A stretch of 64,000 bases of DNA from Amborella trichopoda (lineage: Eukaryota > Streptophyta > Magnoliopsida > Amborellales > Amborellaceae). The stretch covers positions 1,521,785-1,585,784 of the forward strand of contig NW_006499563.1 of NCBI RefSeq assembly GCF_000471905.2. Direction: 5' to 3'. The notes under the pieces are model-generated. The model made no database searches and was not told the origin of the DNA. It saw only the letters and a list, made by a program, of their open reading frames with translations. Positions 45,351-57,115 of this stretch are shown here, one piece after another; the stretch's first letter is position 1, and every line of letters begins with the position of its first letter. A program made the position numbers and the translations under genes.

Positions 45351-46184
45351 GAATAAATGGTCTAATTATATTTTTTATTTTTATAACATGATGGTCTTTA
45401 ACATAAATTTAGTAATATTAATTTAAAGATAGGATTCATACAATGAAGCCAGTTGAAATCTCTCTCTTTCTACAAACAATCTCTTCAACTAATTTATTCT
45501 AGAAACCTAAAAAATTAAAGAAAATTGGTACGCATTCGAATAATTTCTACATTGATAGCCAAATCTTTTATTTTATATATTAATTTTTGTATTATAAATC
45601 ATGTAGTGTACTAATTTTCTTACAGTTGTCAATAATACATTTTAAATTAGATGATATTATAAAATATTTTGGATTTGTTATTATTTATATAATAAAATAA
45701 TTATAAAATATTATTGGTAAATAATATTATACTTAGTTAGGTTGTAATAATTTAGGTTTTTTTAGCGGATTAAGGTTTTCTGCCAATTAGAGATTTTAGT
45801 GGCCAATCTTTCATCGATTTAGTCAACTCTTTATTGTAGTCCATATATGATTATATACTTAATCCATTATAATTCTATGATTTCTTTTGTGTGATGTAAA
45901 TTGAATGGTCAATATAAGTTTATACAGGGAAAGAACATCTCAATATTCATAAATTGATGAAAACAATAGAAGTTAATAATGTAGTACCCCCATTTCTTAT
46001 TGGATTCCTAAAAAATAATATTTATAATGAATTTTAATAATTTTTTTGAATTTTTTTAAGGCTTAATCCTAGCGATTCGGCCCGATTCCCGATCCGGCTA
46101 GCCGATTTGCCGATCCAGATCGGTTTTTGGGATGCCCGATCCTGGTCACCGATCCGTTTTTTAAACCACTGGTTGTATGTGAGG

Positions 46185-47153
46185 CAGTATTCGTAAAACC
46201 GGCCGATCTATCCTGTAACTGCCCGATTAGATTGGAACTGGCCAGTGCCCGGTATCGGTTTTGAGCGGTTTTGGTGATTAACCGATATTTTAAACTTTAG
46301 ATAGAATACTACTTCAAATTGATATCATATATAAATTAGAATGTCTTATTAGTTAGCTTTGTGAATTCGAATTCATTTTGTCATTGATTCAAAAAATTTA
46401 TCCCCAATGGGAATCGAACTTGAAAAACAAATCTAATTTGAATTCATTTTATTTTTCTGTTAAGAATTCGAATTCATTTTGTCATTGATTCGAAAAATTT
46501 ATCCCCAATGGGAATCGAACTTGAAACAAATCTAACCAATACAATCGTTTTTTTGTTAAGAATGCGAATTTATTAGATTCAAAAAATTTATCCCCAATAG
46601 GAATCGAACTTGAAACAAATCTTTGGAATGGAACTTGAAACAAATCATTTATTTTTGAAGCCACCAACCAATTCAACATTTACTACTTAGGTGACAAAAA
46701 GAAGGGCCTATATTATATATAACTTAAGTTTTTTTTCATTTTCTTTTAAAAAAAAAGTTGGTCAAGTCGATTTTTTTAACACTATTTTAATATTCTTTAC
46801 ATTATGGTATAGAATAAAAATTTTGTTTTGGTCAATAATACTTTTATATTTTCCCATCTTTTTCAAAAAATTTAAAAAATACCCCTAAGCACAAACCGAT
46901 TCGTTAAAATCCATTTTTTTCACTAATTTTCTACTTCATTTGAGTGTGTTTTGTTTTAAGCACATTCTTTATATGCTTTTTATATTTTAATAGATTTTTT
47001 TTTATATCTTTTTTATTTTTTTAATATATTTTTTATCGTATGGAACGTGCCCGATTAAAGCGGTTGAATCGGCCAATTTACCGGTTAGGCCGGTTAAATC
47101 ATTTCTGAGCCCCATGTTCGGTTAACCGTTTCGGTTCCATTTTGCGAACACTG
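46185..47153. mobile_element. hAT-like non-autonomous element 2
   Basis: The 969-bp element begins CAGTATTCGTAAAA and, read in reverse from its right end, CAGTGTTCGCAAAA: 12 of 14 positions agree. Flanking 8-mers atgtgagg (46177-46184) and atgtgtgg (47154-47161) differ at one base. Both ends are rich in ccggcc, ccgat and ggttaacc. It starts only 13 bases after element 1. No coding capacity. Confidence 0.8.
46360..46645. repeat. Three tandem units of about 90 bp in hAT-like element 2
   Basis: gaattcgaattcattttgtcattgattc then aaaaaatttatccccaatgggaatcgaacttgaaac is present three times (about 46362, 46463 and 46558), the third shortened. The third unit is followed by a partial cgaacttgaaacaaat repeat. 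Confidence 0.85.
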
Positions 47154-47161
47154 ATGTGTGG

Positions 47162-47980
47162 AAGGTACACAAACTGATATGTTTTACAAATACCGAAATT
47201 TGTGTACCCACGATTTGATGCATAACGAGGTCTTGCAAATACTAGGCACCAAACGGCCAATAAAAGCATAACTTTCGTGATTTCACAAATTTTCTCACAT
47301 TGACATTCTTATAGTCTCTCTCAAACTAAAACACACATTTCCAAATCCTACAGATCTCTCTCGGAACCTCCTTATTTTAGCAGTTAGACAGACCATAAAT
47401 ATTAGATGGTCTAAAATTATCCAATTCTTTGTATAAATTTAAAAAATGTCCAAATTATATACAAAATACGAAGCTGGTCCAAACTTTAGAATATTTTTCT
47501 CTGAAATATCTTATTCCAAATAATTTTTAATTTTAAGCAAATTAAAAATATTGTGGGGAATTTCATTAAATGTAAACACAAAGTAGTTATAACCAATCAT
47601 TTTGAAATATTCCATCACATGTTTCAAGACCACAATTAATTTTAAGTAACCACCTAAAATCATTTTAAATGTATCAAATATGGTTCACTGGATAGATCAA
47701 CATAACAAACTTTTGGAAGAGATGTTTGAAATCCCTTTCTTTAGCTTACAAGTGGAATTTACTAATTATCTATTTTTGGCCCAAATTTTCTAAAGAAAAC
47801 AATTTCTATGTTCATCCCACTGAATAATCTCAAAATTTGCACATTGGAGATAACCAAAATCCCAAATAAATACGGCCCAAAGAGGCTTTCCTAAGAAAAA
47901 TCTTTCCATTTACAATGACAGTAGTTTATAAAATGGCCAAATTTGCAGACAATAGGAGTAACCATGGTTTAGTGCCTATT
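47162..47980. other. 3' flank of the calcium-sensor-like gene
   Basis: AT-rich sequence downstream (on minus) of the stop codon at 47981-47983. No second gene is seen. It may contain the former 3' UTR. Confidence 0.45.
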
Positions 47981-48184
47981 CTAATTCACCATGGTTAGAG
48001 GCAGCAGGGATAAAAGATGGGGCGCCTCAGGTTCATTTACAAGTGCATTAGAAGAGACAGTCACTGGGTTTCCCTCTAATTGCAGCATAAGGCCCCCCAA
48101 AATATCTAATATTAGCTTGTAAAACTCTGCTCGATTGCAACTTCCTGCTTCATCTGCCTTCACCATCTTAAAAACCTCATCCAC
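47981..48184 (-). pseudogene. EF-hand calcium-sensor-like gene, last exon
   Basis: The exon encodes 67 residues, VDEVFKMVKADEAGS..., then ILDILGGLMLQLEGNPVTVSS and NEPEAP, ending in a TAG stop. The acceptor ttttgtag precedes GTG at 48184. The LQLEGNP(V/I)(T/S)VSxN(A/S)VxxEP ending is, from memory, the conserved C-terminus of plant EF-hand-type calcium sensors of the AT4G38810/SCS kind, which bind calcium and interact with SnRK2 kinases. This exon itself is intact. It joins the exon at 49648-49767 in phase 0. Confidence 0.65.
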
Positions 48185-49647
48185 CTACAAAATCTTCCAA
48201 AAAGTTATGCATATGGAAATATGTCTATTCCTGTGTTGCGTGTTTTGGTATCGAATATGATGTTTCAAATCATTTAACACTTCCAAGATAGAAAAAATTT
48301 AGAAAAAACAATTTTACATAGACAGGGAATTCCAATATATATGGATTCAATGAAAACCACCAAAGAAGATCAGAGTACTTCTTTACTTGAGAGAACAGAT
48401 CCCCTTTGATTGACCAGCCTTAAGTGGCAAAAAGTATGAGTTGTGGAATCCTAACTTCTATCATGATGTCCCTGCAATTTGATTTTGGATTCTATTTACT
48501 GACCATGGCTCTTTAACCACTAACCATTTAAATAAATCAGATGCTGACATTGAATTTTTTGAAATTCATTATTTTGGTACTCAGAAATGTTCAGTGATGC
48601 CATAATTTTTATACCAAGTTGCACCAGAATAATTTTAAATTTTCTAGTTTTCCATCAGAAAGGATTAGCGTGGGCATGAAAGGTGGGAGGCTTTCGTTCT
48701 GGTGCCTCTCGCAGCACATGGACCTGACATAATGCATTATTTTCATGGACAGTAATTGGGTAGTTTAAGATGTTTAGAGAGGACAAGCCTCCCACATAAT
48801 AAAGTTAAAAAATAACGAAAATAAAGATAAAAAAATTAATTATGAAGGAATGAAAGATTAAAACAAAAATATTTCTTTTAACAAAAAAAAGAAAAGGTAA
48901 AGAAAATTATAATCTTTGTGACATGGGCATGGAAATTCACACATCAATGGCCAATCAATGTACTGGTGAGTGATAGAGAGAGTGGGATTGATGGATTACG
49001 GGTGACACCATATTTATGGATTTCCTGAGGCTCGTTTGCAATGGGTTAAAATGACATGATATCCTGTAATTGTTTCTAATAGCTACGCTGCAACAGCAAG
49101 CTATTGTGCACAGTACAATGAGAAAAAAGGACCAAAAAAAAAACACAAAAACGGAAAAAGAGTTCCAACCTCTTTCTGGAAATAATGCAAAATGATGCTA
49201 TTTGATGTCATTTTGCATAATGTAGTGATTTAGTTTGGGTGTTGACGAGCATTGACCGCCAGCACAAAACAAGGCAAATCAACCCATACTGCATTATGAG
49301 ATTTCTCACCAAACGATATACAAGTTAGACCTCGTGAACATGCTAAATACCTAGGGTATTTTAGTATCACATTAAGTGAGATCTTAACCTTCATACAAAA
49401 AGTAGTAAACAACCAAGCCATTATATAGGAAATTGGACAGGCTAAGGTCCGTCGAGAGATTTTAATGGACTTCGAGCACGGGTATTTCTGCCCTTTTGTG
49501 CAAAGGGTAAATGTAAATGGTCTATTTAAATACTTTTTTGGGTATTTTTACTATAATCACGAAAGATGCCTAGGTTAATTATGTTATGAAAAACCTAAGT
49601 TTGTGGATTGTATTATGAAGATAATGAAAGAAATTGTCATGCCAAAC
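48185..49647 (-). other. Intron of the calcium-sensor-like gene
   Basis: About 1.46 kb bounded by donor CAG|GTTTGG at 49648/49647 and acceptor ttgtag at 48185-48190 on minus. The interior is AT-rich and has no other gene or recognised element. Confidence 0.65.
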
Positions 49648-49767
49648 CTGATTAGCAGCTCCATAGGGAGGTAAGCCTGCAGCAGGGGCAACAGCAACAC
49701 GAAGGTACTCCTTGGACATTCTTTCATGCCGGTCTTTAAGAAGCGATTTCCATGTGTTCTCCAGGGC
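49648..49767 (-). pseudogene. EF-hand calcium-sensor-like gene, middle exon
   Basis: The 120-base exon encodes exactly 40 residues: ALENTWKSLLKDRHERMSKEYL..., then GLPPYGAANQ. WKSL-x-KDR-x-x-(R/K)-(M/V)SKEYLRVA and AGLPPYGA are, from memory, family-typical. The acceptor is atgaag|GCC and the donor CAG|GTTTGG; both exon edges are phase 0. No internal stop is present. Confidence 0.7.
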
Positions 49768-50871
49768 CTTCATTTGTAGAGAGATATAAAGAGCAAATGT
49801 TTAGTATGTCTTCTCCTCCTTATACACTTTATTTAATTATATCTAGGATTTTTTAGAATGTCCTCTATTTATTTGACACTCCATTAATTAGTTAAACTAT
49901 TCTTTGTGAATATATATTGATCTGGATAACATGGAATCAAAACATAACAATAGTAAAGAAGGTATCGTAATGTCGATGATGTGTATACTACATCCTGTGT
50001 ACCTTATAACAATAACATTGCAATGATACGAGGCAGTTCATCCAAAGTCCCAAATGAAATAAATTACCACGCATTGTTCTTTCAACTTTACACACACCTT
50101 ACACAAAATTTTTGCCATAAAATTTATCTAAGATGTTGCTCAACAAAAGGGATCGCCTATTAAATAATAAGTCTATAGTTTAGCCATTAGCAATATACCT
50201 AACATTGTTTGCTGAAAATTGCTTTGGCTCTATGAGAAACTAATCCAGAAAATAATGCTTGGTTTTTCATTAAACTTTTTAATAACAAGCACAAGTAACA
50301 GAAGAAAAGGGAAGAAAGGGAACTCTCTCTCTCACACACACATTCACAAACGCAAACACACACACACAAACACAACACACACAACTTTTTCTTTCTCCTT
50401 TTTTATTTTTATAAAGGCAGGGTCCTTTATGTGGCCAGCAGCCTACACCATCCGATAATAATGGATGGCACAAGATGCACTGACACTGACATAGTGTTAG
50501 CTCATCTTGGACAGTTCTTTATTGATAGACAGCACAAGGCACAGCAATAACATGCAACCGTGGGTGATAAAAACTTTTATCTTTATATAATGCGTACATC
50601 CCAATGTTCTACATAATAATTAATATAAATAAGTAGTTAAATTTCACCCTTCATAACTCAAATCTCGCAAGAGTCCCTATTTTATTCGAAGTCTCAACAG
50701 GCTATTGCAAAGCGAAGGTCCTCAACATGACTGGAAATACCCTCAAATTATAATCCAATTAAGAGACATTAAAGGAAAAAAATTGTAATAGTCACACTAT
50801 CCAATAAGTTTTCTCTTTTTGTTGTAAATGTTATACATGTTTGACAGCAAAAGTTACAGTTTTACAATTAC
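49768..50871 (-). other. Intron with CT/CA microsatellite
   Basis: About 1.1 kb between donor AAG|GTAATT (50871) and the acceptor at 49768. A (CT)n-(CA)n stretch lies at about 50322-50385, which explains the Cys/Val-rich frames on minus. Confidence 0.65.
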
Positions 50872-51100
50872 CTTGTCCAACTCATTTTTGCTTGACAAGA
50901 GCCTTTTGATGCTAATTCCATCAAATGTGTTTCTACTGTGTGCAACTACCACAGGGTCCTCTTGGGTCCTCTTTAAGATGGACAGCAATGCTCTCAATGA
51001 CATTCCTCAGTGACTCCACGAATCCCTCTTGGGTTACATTCCTTTCTTCTAGATAAGAGGCATTGGCTTCCAGGGCTGACTCAATGACCGTACTAGTCAC
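50872..51100 (-). pseudogene. EF-hand calcium-sensor-like gene, upstream exon with 10-bp frame-breaking duplication
   Basis: The exon starts after acceptor ttcttgtag with VTSTVIESALEANASYLEE and ends with RLLSSKNELDK before donor GTAATT. In the middle the 10-mer gggtcctctt (plus strand) is present twice in tandem at 50954-50963 and 50964-50973. Reading through it shifts the frame and meets a stop within about ten codons. The exon length is 229; one unit less would be 219, a multiple of three and in phase with the next exon. The gene copy is thus probably a pseudogene, or the duplication is an assembly error. The N-terminal exons, expected to carry the EF-hands, were not found up to 53716. Confidence 0.7.
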
Positions 51101-51879
51101 CTACAAGAATTAAACGACTAATTGAACAAAATGAGTACTCAACTAGCAATTTTAGGATCAAAAGCATTTTTGGTCACATTAAAATGTTAATTTTCAAGAG
51201 ACCACGAAAGAGAAAATGGGGGAAACATATCCAAGAAAGCAATTTGTTTTCCTTGGTAATCTCAAAAGAGGGTTCTCTTTAATGGGGTAATGACTAGGTT
51301 AGAACACTACTTTTGAAACGCTACAAAATCAGCAATCGCTTCTCAGAATGGTGAGAAAAAAGTCATTGTTCCTTTTATATTATCCTGATTAATAGCTCAA
51401 TAATGAATATGAAACACTGATGGTAAACTTCATGAATTGAAAACAAGATAAAAGAGAAACTGATCATGTAATGGGAAAGTATAGAATCAGACCATTTAGA
51501 GTGATCATGCAAGGGGAAGTATAGAATTAAATTGTTTACTTTTGTTACAAGAAGGTCACAATAGATGTGAAATCGTACGTCAAGCATGTGCCATTGAATG
51601 TGCTCAAAGTCCAAGAAAATTTTTCTTCAACTTCGCATCACAGCCTAGCCATCTGATTTCTCACCTGATGGCTGGATGTGATTGTGATTTTTCTTGTATC
51701 AAAGATAAACGGTCTTGTAGTATACAATCATGAAACAAAATCTTATGAGGACATAGGGCCATATTTTACAAGTTGAGATTAAGTGCATTTCAATATTTCT
51801 TAAGACGTAAACAAATAAAACTTAGGAGCCTTGGTTTCTTTAAAACACAATTTAGTAACCCTAACATTTGAAGGTGTTA
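51101..51879. other. Upstream intron or flank of the calcium-sensor-like gene
   Basis: AT-rich sequence without a further exon that I can support. The frames at 51375-51614 and 51542-51733 lack family motifs. Confidence 0.45.
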
Positions 51880-52330
51880 GTAGGTGGTGTCAGTGGATTG
51901 AAAACCACAACGTGGTAACTAGGTATGGGGGTGCTACCATCACAACCCAACCGCTTTTCCTCTAGGACACTAGAATTGAATTTCGATGGTAGCTTATTTG
52001 AAAATCCTAGACAGGCTAAGGTAAGGGACCATTGCAGGAGATGCATCCTTACCTACTCGGGCCCTATCTGAGGGTGTGCCTCAAATGAAGTTGATGCAAA
52101 ATCCATGTTGCATGGTTTATGCCCGCCACCCCACGCCTGTGATTGTAGCCAAAGAAAGCTAGTGAAGGCAATTCAAGCAACGTAATACAGTGGATCACAT
52201 ATGCAGAAACCTGCCCTTGGCACCAAGTTGGAGTTTTTATGAAATTAGAGATAAAATCAAATTGTTTAACATGTCCTTTTCTTCCTTTAGTAGGGAGATT
52301 GTAGGAGCGGACTCTCTGGATAAGGATGGA
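51880..52330 (+). pseudogene. LINE RNase H fragment on the plus strand
   Basis: Around 51965-52130 the plus strand reads LELNFDGSLFENPRQAKVRDHCR, interrupted at 20 residues by my citation limit, and then ILTYSGPI and SNEVDAKSMLHGL. This is the plant LINE RNase H pattern: LNFDGS-x-x-NP...G, then a SNEAEAxxLLxGL region. It opposes the direction of the calcium-sensor-like gene. Frames are broken. No poly(A) tail or target duplication is clear. Confidence 0.6.
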
Positions 52331-52744
52331 GTCACACGATCTCCTCTGATAATCATGAGAATTTGAATTTTGTGAAGTTTAATGTGTATATTCTCATTCT
52401 TTTTTATATAAATTGATATACATCAGATCTGTAAGTAATAAAAAAGGAGTTAACATGCAAAATAAATAAATAAATAAACAACATACATTGTTCTTTTTGT
52501 TTTAGTAAAGGTTCAGCTGCGTCCTTATATATATCACCAACTGAGAATTCTGCCTTTTTTTTTTTATTATTTCTTTTACTTGTGCAGGAATTTTTTTCTA
52601 CAACACATTTGTCCCCATCCCATTTGGAACTATGCTTATATAGAAAATGCCGCAAAATAGTGCGGAAAATAGATAGTCGGAGTGATAAAGGTTCTCTTGA
52701 TGCTTAGTAGCTTCCTTCCAATTCATCAACTAGAATTCGAGCCG
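52331..52744. other. Sequence without recognised feature
   Basis: AT-rich. The minus frame at 52404-52655 is Lys-rich around a poly-T/poly-A run and carries no motif. Confidence 0.4.
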
Positions 52745-52890
52745 TATAGATGTAAAAAAAAAGGATTTCAAGTCCTGGAAATAATGTCTCTTGCAATGTA
52801 TTATTCAGACCATCCATTTTCAAAATTTAAGTGTTCATAGATCTGATTGATCTACACTTTTTAAAACTTTAAATTTGAGATGAAAATAAA
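52745..52890 (-). mobile_element. MITE copy 3, fragment
   Basis: Aligns with about 15190-15360 in the same orientation: ggatttcaagt, cttgcaatgtatt, aagtgttcatagatctgattgatctacact and gagatgaaaataaa. Both ends of the element are missing. Confidence 0.65.
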
Positions 52891-53702
52891 TTTGCATATA
52901 CAAACCTAGCATGTTCTTTTAATATTATAGATTCTACCAACATGAATACTCATTAGGTCTGTTGTCCTTAGGACCTAATTTGGGCACTCCAAATTTTGGC
53001 AGCAGCATTATTTGTTCTCTTACACCTGTTGAACATGAGCACACCCAAAAAGATAAAATAAAAGGAAAAATATTATGTGCACATCATGCGGGTTGGACAC
53101 CCTTCGAAATGGTTGAGATTTCACAAAGCCATATCTAATGGAAAAAATTAATTTTATATTTTATATTTTATTTTATTTAAATATCATATTTATCTAAAAC
53201 TTGGGATGTAAGTTCAATTTTATAAAGAAAATTAAATAAACATGGTTAAAAACTATTTCAAATAAAAATAATTAAAATACCCCTAAATATATTTTTGTCA
53301 ATATTTTTTTGTTCAAAATATTTTTTTATCATTTTTATTTATTTCTTCTTTTAAAAATGAAGCTAAAACCCAAATTGCAAATTAATTATTTTAAAACAAA
53401 AATTTAAAATGGAAAACAAACTAATTTTGGACCTTGGAAGAGGCAATGTTCAATCTACATGAACCATTCAATCTGTCCATAGCATGTGGACGCAATCATC
53501 ATTATCATCCGAACTTTTTCTCAACTATTTTATTTCGGGTCAGCTACAAGAATCATGTTCTGCCATCTTGCTCTATCAAGGGCCATATCTTCAGTAAGGT
53601 CATAAATTACCATATGTTTTCAAAGTACTTCTATGTGAACATAATACCAATCCAAAATATAATATTGGCCTTTATTTGAAAAGAACAACAATGGACATTT
53701 TT
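52891..53702. other. Sequence between MITE fragment and nested LINE
   Basis: AT-rich, with long at-only stretches at 53140-53420. The plus frame at 53434-53679 has no recognised domain. No exon of the calcium-sensor-like gene is evident. Confidence 0.4.
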
Positions 53703-53943
53703 AATATGACTATATCTTTCTTTTTTTTTAACGAAATTCAGAATTTATTAAGGATAATTGCAGATTACATCAGGGAATTTACATTATCAGAGACCACAAG
53801 AGAACCCAATTCCACTCCCCGCTTGGCCAATAAATCTGTTATATCATTGGCCTCCCAATACATATGTGCCAAGGGTAAAGACAAAGACAACATCAAGTCA
53901 AAGATTTGCAAACTGATCGATTTAAACGTTGTTCTTTCTTACA

Positions 53944-55182
53944 TCATTTAATTACATTCAACGAATCCCCTTTAAAAATAAACCCAATTCTAAACTTTTT
54001 GGCCACCAATAATTTCAAACCATGGAACCAAGCTAGTAATTTTGCATGATTTGATGTAGTAACCCAGCACGAGCAAGCATATGCAACAATTACATTTCCC
54101 TGCCAATCTTGAACCACTCCACCAAAACCAGCAATGCCTAGATTACCCAAAGAGCTTCCATCAAAATTTAATTTGAAAACACCTTGATCTAATGGCATCC
54201 ATTTGGTGCAGGGCCTATTTCTCGGCACATCCAATTGAAAAAGATTAGAGAAATCAATCATAACATCAATCTTAGAAAGACCCCTCCCTTCCTTAGTAAC
54301 AGACAACTGAGAGCAAAGAGATAGTTTAATATTGTTTAACACCCTATCAAAGCTCTAAATCAACCCTTCAAAAATCCTCCAGTTCTTCTCCAACCAAACT
54401 TCCCACAAGATATCACTTCGTCAAATCTTCCAAATAGATACACCAATATTTGGTAAATGCACTTCCATTTGAGTTATCAATTCCAAAACATATTGTGGTC
54501 AAGTTAAATTTATCCCCATTATTTGAAAACACCGCCACCAAATTTTGGATACGAATGAGCAATAAATAAACATGTGTGCCCAAGACTCCCCATCTTCCTT
54601 GCACATTAAGCACACATTTGTGATAATCTTCCCTCTCTTAATCAGGTTATCAATAGTAAGAAGTTTATCTTGAGCCACTAACCAAAAAAAAATTTACATT
54701 TATGAGGAATAGGCCACCTCCAGATTTGAGAGATTTTAAGAAGATTCCACCGCACTCTATCATTAAAAAGTAATTTGTAAACAGATTTGACAGAAAACTG
54801 CCCAACGTTTTCTATCTCCCACACCAATTTGTCCTCATAATGTTGTCTGATAAATGTATTTTCAAGGTCCTGCAAGATGTTGATTAACAGTAAATAATGA
54901 CTACTTTGAATTCTATCATAAGGGAAGGTGATATTCCACGTAACGTTATCGCCTCTTAGTTCCACAATATCTGCTACCGTAGCATGAGGAGAAATCACGC
55001 TTTCAAATAATTGAGGATAAACATATTTTAAAGGAATATGTCCCACCACTTATGGTGCCAAAAAGACACTGAAGCCCTTGACCCAGCCAACCACCTAACA
55101 TTGCGATCCATCACCTGTTTGTAGGCATAAATATCTTTTCAAAATGAAATATTATCCCTACCATCTCCTCTATTTATCCAAA
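53944..55182 (-). pseudogene. LINE zf-RVT and RNase H region
   Basis: On minus, 55150-55040 has NVRWLAGSRASVSFWHHKWW, typical of the segment before zf-RVT. 54678-55049 has DKLVWEIENVGQFSVKSVY and RWPIPHKCKFF. 54413-54613 keeps cysteine-bearing zf-RVT pieces. 53944-54342 has FKLNFDGSSLGNLGIAGFGG, with the first catalytic Asp of RNase H, and FKGDSLNVI, with a later one. Frames are broken at about 54350 and 54640. Confidence 0.82.
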
Positions 55183-55362
55183 GTCCAAACCAGTATTTAA
55201 AAAATAGTCAATGTGATCTGGAATTGGGCGATCCGGATCGGGTATCGATGACACCATTCCAATTTAGCTAATAACACATAATATAGGCGATTTGCGTTCA
55301 AGAATCAAATTGATGACGTCGATTTCTGGAGCTCATTAAAAATACATGCTGCATACTAACGA

Positions 55363-55742
55363 TGTTAGCAATATTTGATGAAGCGTCTATAATATCAAAA
55401 CCTGAGATCCGAGAAGGGGTGTCGTGCTGCTGGTGATCACAAAGCCCGGATTTTTATCCCTTCACCTTTTAGACCGATGTACACCATTTACTTATTGTAC
55501 TCATCTTCTCTCTGGTTTCCCATTTTATAGGGAGAATAAGAGGTAACAGTTGTATTTCTCCAGCGGGTTTCTAAGAATCGAAAGAGTTTTGTGATCTCCA
55601 ACAGGTTTTTGAAGGGTTACGTTCATATGGATATGACCGCTGGACGAACGGTTACATTCATATGGATATAACCGTTGGATATATGGAATTCCCACAAATG
55701 TAGGTTAAGACACTTAAAACCTCATAGCCATACGTGTCAATA
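55363..55742 (-). repeat. 3' LTR of nested copia element
   Basis: Pairs with 59405-59783. The purine-rich aagtgagaga next to its right edge (read on minus) is a fair polypurine tract. Multiple short differences show age. Confidence 0.85.
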
Positions 55743-55799
55743 TCTCTCACTTGGCTATGATGGCCGAGCATAATAAGATACATGCATACTCCCACTTTT

Positions 55800-56170
55800 G
55801 AGTATGACCTTTAAGAAAATATCTTGTCATGAGGTTTTTCTCATACTTTTGCAGATATGCCTCTCATGACAAATGTCTATCATGAGGATTTTCACGCTAA
55901 TGCAGATTTGTCACTCATGAAAAACTGATTCACTTAAAAAATGTTTTATGTCCCATTAAGCTCACAAATGTCCATCATGAGGATTTCCACACTGATGCGG
56001 ATTTATCACTCATGAAAACTGAACAAATGTCAATCATGAGGATTTTCACGCAAATGCAGATTTATCACTCATGAAAACTGATTGACTTAAACATGTTTAA
56101 GTTTCATTAAGCTAGTCTATCATTAGGATTTTTATGCTAATGCAGATTTCTCACTCATGAAAACTATCTA
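55800..56170. repeat. Repeated tcactcatgaaaactga / aatgtc(t/a)atcatgagga units
   Basis: Four to five copies of a unit of about 75-105 bases with aatgtctatcatgaggattttcacgctaatgcaga, then tttatcactcatgaaaactgatt. The units lie between the copia RNase H end and the 3' LTR. Confidence 0.8.
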
Positions 56171-56172
56171 AC

Positions 56173-57115
56173 TTAAACATTTTTAAGTCCCATTAAGCTA
56201 GTGTGCTTAGACAGTAGTTCAACATTTAGACTCTTTGTTAATGGATCAACGATCATATCTGATGAGGGCAAGTAACTAACAGGTACTTCATCTTTCTCAA
56301 CTATATCTTGAATGTAGTGATATTGGACATCTATATGTCTTCCTTTAGAGCTATTTGCTCCAGTTTGAATTAATTTAATTGTAGCTTGATTATCGCAAAA
56401 TATTTGGATTGATCCTTCGATTATTTGCCGCTTCAAGTTATCTATGAAGTGCTTTATTCAGACGGCAAAAATACAAGCTGTACTACATGCAATGTATTCA
56501 GTTTCATATGTATACCTAGCTACACACCCTTGTTTCTTGCTAAACCAAGAAATAACTGTCCCTCAAAAGAGGAAAATATGTCCCAAGGTGGATTTATTAT
56601 CATCCTTATCCCCAGCAAAATCTTCATCTGAATATCCTACAACTTCAAGCTTATCTACTTGAAAACACAATTTTAGATATCTTAGAATTTTTTTTACTGC
56701 TTTTCCATTACTCAAATCTGGTCTTGTATATCTTACTGCATATAGCATAGGGAATGTTAAGAAGTTTTCTTTCTTTTTTACTGGACAATCCTTCCTAGAC
56801 AACTTTACTCCCTTTTTAACAAGAGAAGACAATGGCTTACAGTATTCAATATTAAATCTATTGAGAACAGAGTCAAGACATCTCTCTTGGCTCAAGCGCA
56901 ACTATTTTTTATTTTCTATCTCTAATTATTTTTATACTTAGGACATAAGATGTTTCTCTCATATCCTTAATCTCAAATCGAGAGGAAAGCAATGACTTAG
57001 TCTTATCAATCATTTCTAAGTCATTTCCAGCTATTAGAATATCATCCACATATAATGAGAGTATTATAAATTTACTCCCACTCTTCAAGACATACACACA
57101 ATGGTCCAATCTACT
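56173..57115 (-). pseudogene. pol: Copia RT end and RNase H remnant
   Basis: On minus, 56909-57109 carries DHCVYVLKSGSKFIILSLYVDD, with the YVDD catalytic pair, followed by MIDKTKSLLSSRFEIKDM. 56563-56901 has LSQERCLDSVLNRFNIEYC and FLTFPMLYAVRYTRPDLS. 56173-56436 has RNase H residues with FCDNQATIKL, KGRHIDVQYHYIQDIVE and DPLTKSLN. These are all standard copia pol blocks in the correct order. Small shifts separate them. Confidence 0.88.

Larger units (their letters stand above)
44377..46171. mobile_element. hAT-like non-autonomous element 1
   Basis: The 1795-bp element begins CAGGCTTTGAAAACTCG and ends ...GGTTTAAACCACTG-like (ttttttaaaccactg). The 8-mers gttgtatg at 44369-44376 and 46172-46179 are identical. 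CA(G)...CTG ends and an 8-bp target duplication are the mark of hAT transposons. Ends are rich in CCGAT/ATCGG subterminal motifs. There is no transposase. The last about 290 bases match the right end of the element at 55191-61228. Confidence 0.82.

Noticed and set aside
50199..50473. Cys/Val-rich frames
   Set aside because: Produced by the CT/CA microsatellite in an intron.
53434..53951. Two plus-strand frames near the LINE end
   Set aside because: The second overlaps antisense LINE RNase H sequence. The first has no motif or start context.
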